Source of the DNA: Candidatus Jordarchaeales archaeon
GTDB lineage: Archaea; Asgardarchaeota; Jordiarchaeia; Jordiarchaeales; Freyrarchaeaceae
Direction of reading: 5' to 3'
Length of the DNA stretch: 64,000 nt
NCBI GenBank assembly: GCA_038889235.1
Contig: JAWAHN010000002.1
Location: 230,288-294,287 of the forward strand
The number at the start of each line of letters is the position of its first letter. Position 1 is the first letter of the stretch. Of this stretch, positions 63,945 through 64,000 are shown piece after piece. The notes beneath the pieces were generated by a model, which was given only the letters and a program-made list of their open reading frames with translations, was not told the DNA's origin and did not search any database. Both the position numbers and the translations under genes were made by a program.

Positions 63945-64000
63945 TCAGCTCCATGCGATGAAGAGGTCTTTTTCGTTAGCTACTTTTTTAAGAACTTTAA
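63945..64000 (-). CDS. C-terminal end of a gene continuing beyond the window
   Basis: The minus-strand frame ends VLKKVANEKDLFIAWS-stop, four bases before the hom start, so it is the preceding gene of the hom-thrC operon. The fragment is too short to name; an ACT-domain protein is common at this place in archaea but not shown here. Confidence 0.5.
   Translation of the reverse strand, partial: KVLKKVANEKDLFIAWS

Overview
This window is a piece of an archaeal chromosome. The diagnostic genes are a two-repeat TATA-binding protein, the Nop5-fibrillarin pair, an RPB9/TFS-type zinc ribbon, an ADP-forming acyl-CoA synthetase subunit, a proteasome-assembly chaperone of the PAC2 family, Sep-tRNA:Cys-tRNA synthase, and many TTG/GTG starts preceded by GGTG- or GGAGG-type ribosome binding sites. 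It also carries an unusual set of eukaryote-like signalling parts: a Rab/Ras-like GTPase, an MglA-like GTPase flanked by three Roadblock/LC7 proteins, and an Arf-like GTPase fused to a longin-like domain next to a longin-winged-helix protein. That combination recalls Asgard-type or deep-branching thermophilic archaea; the lineage is an inference, not a demonstrated fact. I see no insertion sequence, phage region, CRISPR array or rRNA.

Layout. 0-4 kb: exported subtilase cut by the window edge, Rossmann/Cys-cluster protein, small membrane protein, GalT. 3.7-8.4 kb (minus strand): fused CoA-transferase, MazG-like pyrophosphohydrolase, Mn-type pyrophosphatase, ADP-forming acyl-CoA synthetase alpha subunit. 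8.5-15.5 kb: DUF72, radical SAM, PAC2, small GTPase, mini zinc ribbon, crotonase, nucleotidyltransferase, GlmU-like enzyme. 15.6-17.7 kb: Roadblock/MglA cluster. 17.7-24.9 kb: housekeeping and conserved unknowns (ITPase, M24 peptidase, homocitrate/isopropylmalate synthase homologue, DUF763, BioD-like NTPase, HtpX with an EF-hand loop). 25.4-34.2 kb and 39.1-42.8 kb: two islands that look like one undescribed system, with an amidohydrolase, a Cdc48N-like/vWA protein, a giant carboxylate-amine-ligase (GCS2-like) protein with beta-sandwich repeats, coiled-coil proteins, and a fused, active-site-degenerate copy of the amidohydrolase-vWA pair. 34.5-36.5 kb: a tRNA-Cys gene that folds correctly only if four introns are removed, followed directly by a candidate SepCysE and SepCysS, so the tRNA and enzymes of tRNA-dependent cysteine synthesis lie side by side. 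36.7-51.8 kb: TFS-like ribbon, corrinoid protein, SPFH protein, aminotransferase, AsnB homologue without its glutaminase cysteine, a phosphodiesterase/glycosyltransferase/PHP group, bacterial-type GAPDH, and a CTP-dependent lipid kinase homologue. 51.8-58.6 kb: pyrD/pyrK, Nop5/fibrillarin, DUF61, UppS, pyrE. 58.7-64 kb: longin-wHTH, longin-Arf, coiled coil, TBP, thrC, hom and the end of a further gene.

The strongest observation is the tRNA-Cys gene: all four proposed introns independently fit the bulge-helix-bulge rule (4-bp central helix, two 3-nt bulges cut after the second base), and removing them leaves a 74-nt tRNA body plus CCA with GCA anticodon and U73. The second is the two-island amidohydrolase/vWA/ligase system, whose degenerate fused paralogue suggests that an active pair and a regulatory or scaffold copy are kept together.
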